This document shows positions 7,708 to 9,091 of a stretch of 9,091 bases of DNA, in pieces (the first letter of the stretch is position 1; each line of letters starts with the position of its first letter). The DNA comes from an uncultured delta proteobacterium (GTDB taxonomy: Bacteria; Myxococcota_A; Polyangia; Polyangiales; Ga0077539): assembly GCA_903885885.1 (NCBI GenBank), contig CAISKJ010001629.1, positions 1-9,091 on the forward strand, written 5' to 3'. Position numbers and translations under genes: made by a program. The notes under the pieces are model-generated. The model ran no database searches. It saw nothing but the letters and a program-made list of their open reading frames with translations, and was not told the DNA's origin.

Positions 7708-9091
7708 TGCGGTGTGCCGATGGGCGCGAGGTCGAGCCCCGCGGCGTAGGTGTACGAGGTCGACGGGGCGAGGCCCGACACGATGAGCCCGAAGCGCACG
7801 CCCGCCCGCGCGCTCTCGAGGTGGTGCGCCCCTTCGGCGACCGCGAGGTGCAGCACGTCGTAGCCCGCCACGCGGTCGTAGGGCGTCGCGGTGACGCGCG
7901 CGCCGTCGAGCGCGAGGCCCTCGCCCTGCGGCACCGTGACGATCGCGGTGTTGGTGGGAAAGCCCGTCGCGGCCACAAAATCGTAGGCGCTGCGCGTCTG
8001 CTCGACGGGCGGGGCGAGCACCATGTCGGGGTCGCCGCGGCCCTCGTCGGGGCGCGCGCGGTCGTACGATCCGCCGACGAGAAACTGCGCCACGAGGAGG
8101 GCCTCGGTGCCCGTGATCGACACGCTCGCGCGCTGCTCGAACTCGATAAAATCACCCGCGTTGGCGAGGGTGACGGGCGCGTGCGCGCTCGCGGGTTCGA
8201 AGGTCACGCGGGTGTCGCTGTGCGTAGCGACGACGCGCAGCACGTCGGGCTCGGTGAACCACGGCGGCGTGCGCGCCACCACGTAGCGTCGCCCGAGGCT
8301 CTCCACGGGGAGCATCTGCTCCTCGAGGTGGTCGCACGCGAAGCGGTCGTACGGGACGAGCGCGCAGTCGTGCCCCGCGAACACCGCGACGGGCGCGCTG
8401 CTCTCGACCGCGGTGCCCGTGAGGTCTTCGGCGGGCACCGGGCGGCAGAACACGTCGCCGCGCACCGTGTCGGGCTCCGGGGTGACGCAGGTGCCCGACG
8501 CGTCGGACACGAGCTGCCACACCTCGCCCTGCGCGAGGCGCGCGCGGAGCGTCTCACCGGGGGCGCCCGCCGCGAGCCCGTCGCCGGCCTCGGTGCGCCC
8601 GCGGAGGCGCACGGTGACGTCGGTGAAGCCCTCGGCGGTGGCCGCGATGGCGACGAAGCCCGAGGCGCGCTTCCACTGCGTCTGCCCCTGCCCGCGGAGG
8701 CGCACCGTGGGCCGCGTGACCACCACGTAGCGCGCGCTCAGCGCGGCCGTAGGGAGCAGCAGCGAGGCGTCGTTGGTGTACGAGAAGCACCGCGCGTCGC
8801 CGCACGAGAGCGTGCTCACGAAGCCCTCGGGGTTGAACTGCCACGCCCCCACCGGGAGGCTCGCGCGCACGCGCACCGCGCCCTGCGCCACGCGCGCCGA
8901 GCGCGGGTGCTCGGGGTCGCCTCCCTCGGAGAGCGTGCGCACCCACGGGAGGCTCACCGTGCGCGCGCTGCGGGCCGCGACGGTGACCGCGCGCGGCGCC
9001 GCGAGGCCGCCGCCCTCAAAGGTGACGCTCACCTCCGCGGCCCACGGGTTGGTGACCGTGACCACGAAGGGAAAGTCTTCGCGCGAGGCCC
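7704..9091 (-). CDS. IgGFc-binding-domain surface protein, 5'-truncated
   Basis: The frame is open to the right edge of the window: 461 codons plus stop are visible, and the N-terminus with its signal peptide lies outside. A GTG at 9065 is possible, but the codons before it (REDFPFVVTVTNP) read as part of the same domain, so the true start is upstream. The sequence follows the IgGFc-binding N-terminal domain pattern: a beta-sandwich opening with VTVTNPWAAEVSVTF, VSLPWVRTL, GAWQFNPEGFVSTL, CFSYTNDASLLLP, YVVVTRP, ACDHLEEQMLPVESLG, RRYVVART, GDFIEF, LLVAQFLVGGSYD, GDPDMVLAPPVEQ and YTYAAGLDLAP. Cys occur in likely pairs (SCGDARC; TC with FC; DC with FAC). The domain was named from mammalian FCGBP; in bacteria it occurs in secreted proteins, and IgG binding should not be assumed. 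A surface adhesion or matrix role is inferred. It is the upstream member of a coupled pair with the BNR lipoprotein (4-bp overlap). Confidence 0.85.
   Translation of the reverse strand, partial: ASREDFPFVVTVTNPWAAEVSVTFEGGGLAAPRAVTVAARSARTVSLPWVRTLSEGGDPEHPRSARVAQGAVRVRASLPVGAWQFNPEGFVSTLSCGDARCFSYTNDASLLLPTAALSARYVVVTRPTVRLRGQGQTQWKRASGFVAIAATAEGFTDVTVRLRGRTEAGDGLAAGAPGETLRARLAQGEVWQLVSDASGTCVTPEPDTVRGDVFCRPVPAEDLTGTAVESSAPVAVFAGHDCALVPYDRFACDHLEEQMLPVESLGRRYVVARTPPWFTEPDVLRVVATHSDTRVTFEPASAHAPVTLANAGDFIEFEQRASVSITGTEALLVAQFLVGGSYDRARPDEGRGDPDMVLAPPVEQTRSAYDFVAATGFPTNTAIVTVPQGEGLALDGARVTATPYDRVAGYDVLHLAVAEGAHHLESARAGVRFGLIVSGLAPSTSYTYAAGLDLAPIGTPQ

Overview
The window is very GC-rich, with C or G at nearly every third codon position. 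It carries protein types common in large-genome Myxococcota (Sandaracinus/Polyangia-like soil predators and saprophytes): a lipoprotein built of RCC1-like repeats with HTCAL/CWGDN/QLGDG signatures, a Cys-rich lipoprotein, an IgGFc-binding-domain protein and a large multi-PAS/GAF histidine kinase. The taxonomic placement is inferred from protein style; there is no marker gene in the window.

Left part (1-1246): a truncated minus-strand gene starts at 266 and runs off the left edge. Its N-terminus has a twin-arginine signal followed by sequence resembling the start of the glycoside hydrolase family 3 (NagZ-like beta-N-acetylhexosaminidase) domain. Divergent from it, 62 bp away, is a 305-aa protein with two N-terminal membrane helices and a helical, TPR-like cytoplasmic tail, of unknown function.

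Middle (1363-4602): one 1079-aa soluble hybrid-sensor-type histidine kinase with the order PAS-PAS-PAS-GAF-GAF-coiled coil-PAS-HisKA_2-HATPase. It has a GTG start behind a good ribosome binding site. No response regulator lies next to it in the window, so its partner is unknown.

Right part (4691-9091): cell-surface proteins. A plus-strand lipoprotein with seven RCC1-like blades ends 8 bp from the end of a convergent minus-strand pair. That pair is an IgGFc-binding-domain protein (5' end beyond the window) translationally coupled through an ATGA overlap to a lipoprotein with a 13-Cys N-terminal region and a BNR/sialidase-like beta-propeller. All three look exported, Cys-rich and non-enzymatic, which suggests adhesion or recognition at the cell surface; that role is inference.

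No RNA genes, CRISPR arrays, insertion sequences, phage genes or obvious transfer boundaries were seen. Coding density is high; the longest gap without a gene is 116 bp (1247-1362). Two non-coding structures deserve attention: a perfect 14-bp palindrome before the RCC1 lipoprotein gene and a 7-bp-arm inverted repeat before the kinase gene. I did not find a clearly novel multi-gene system; the surface-protein cluster is the best candidate for undescribed biology.
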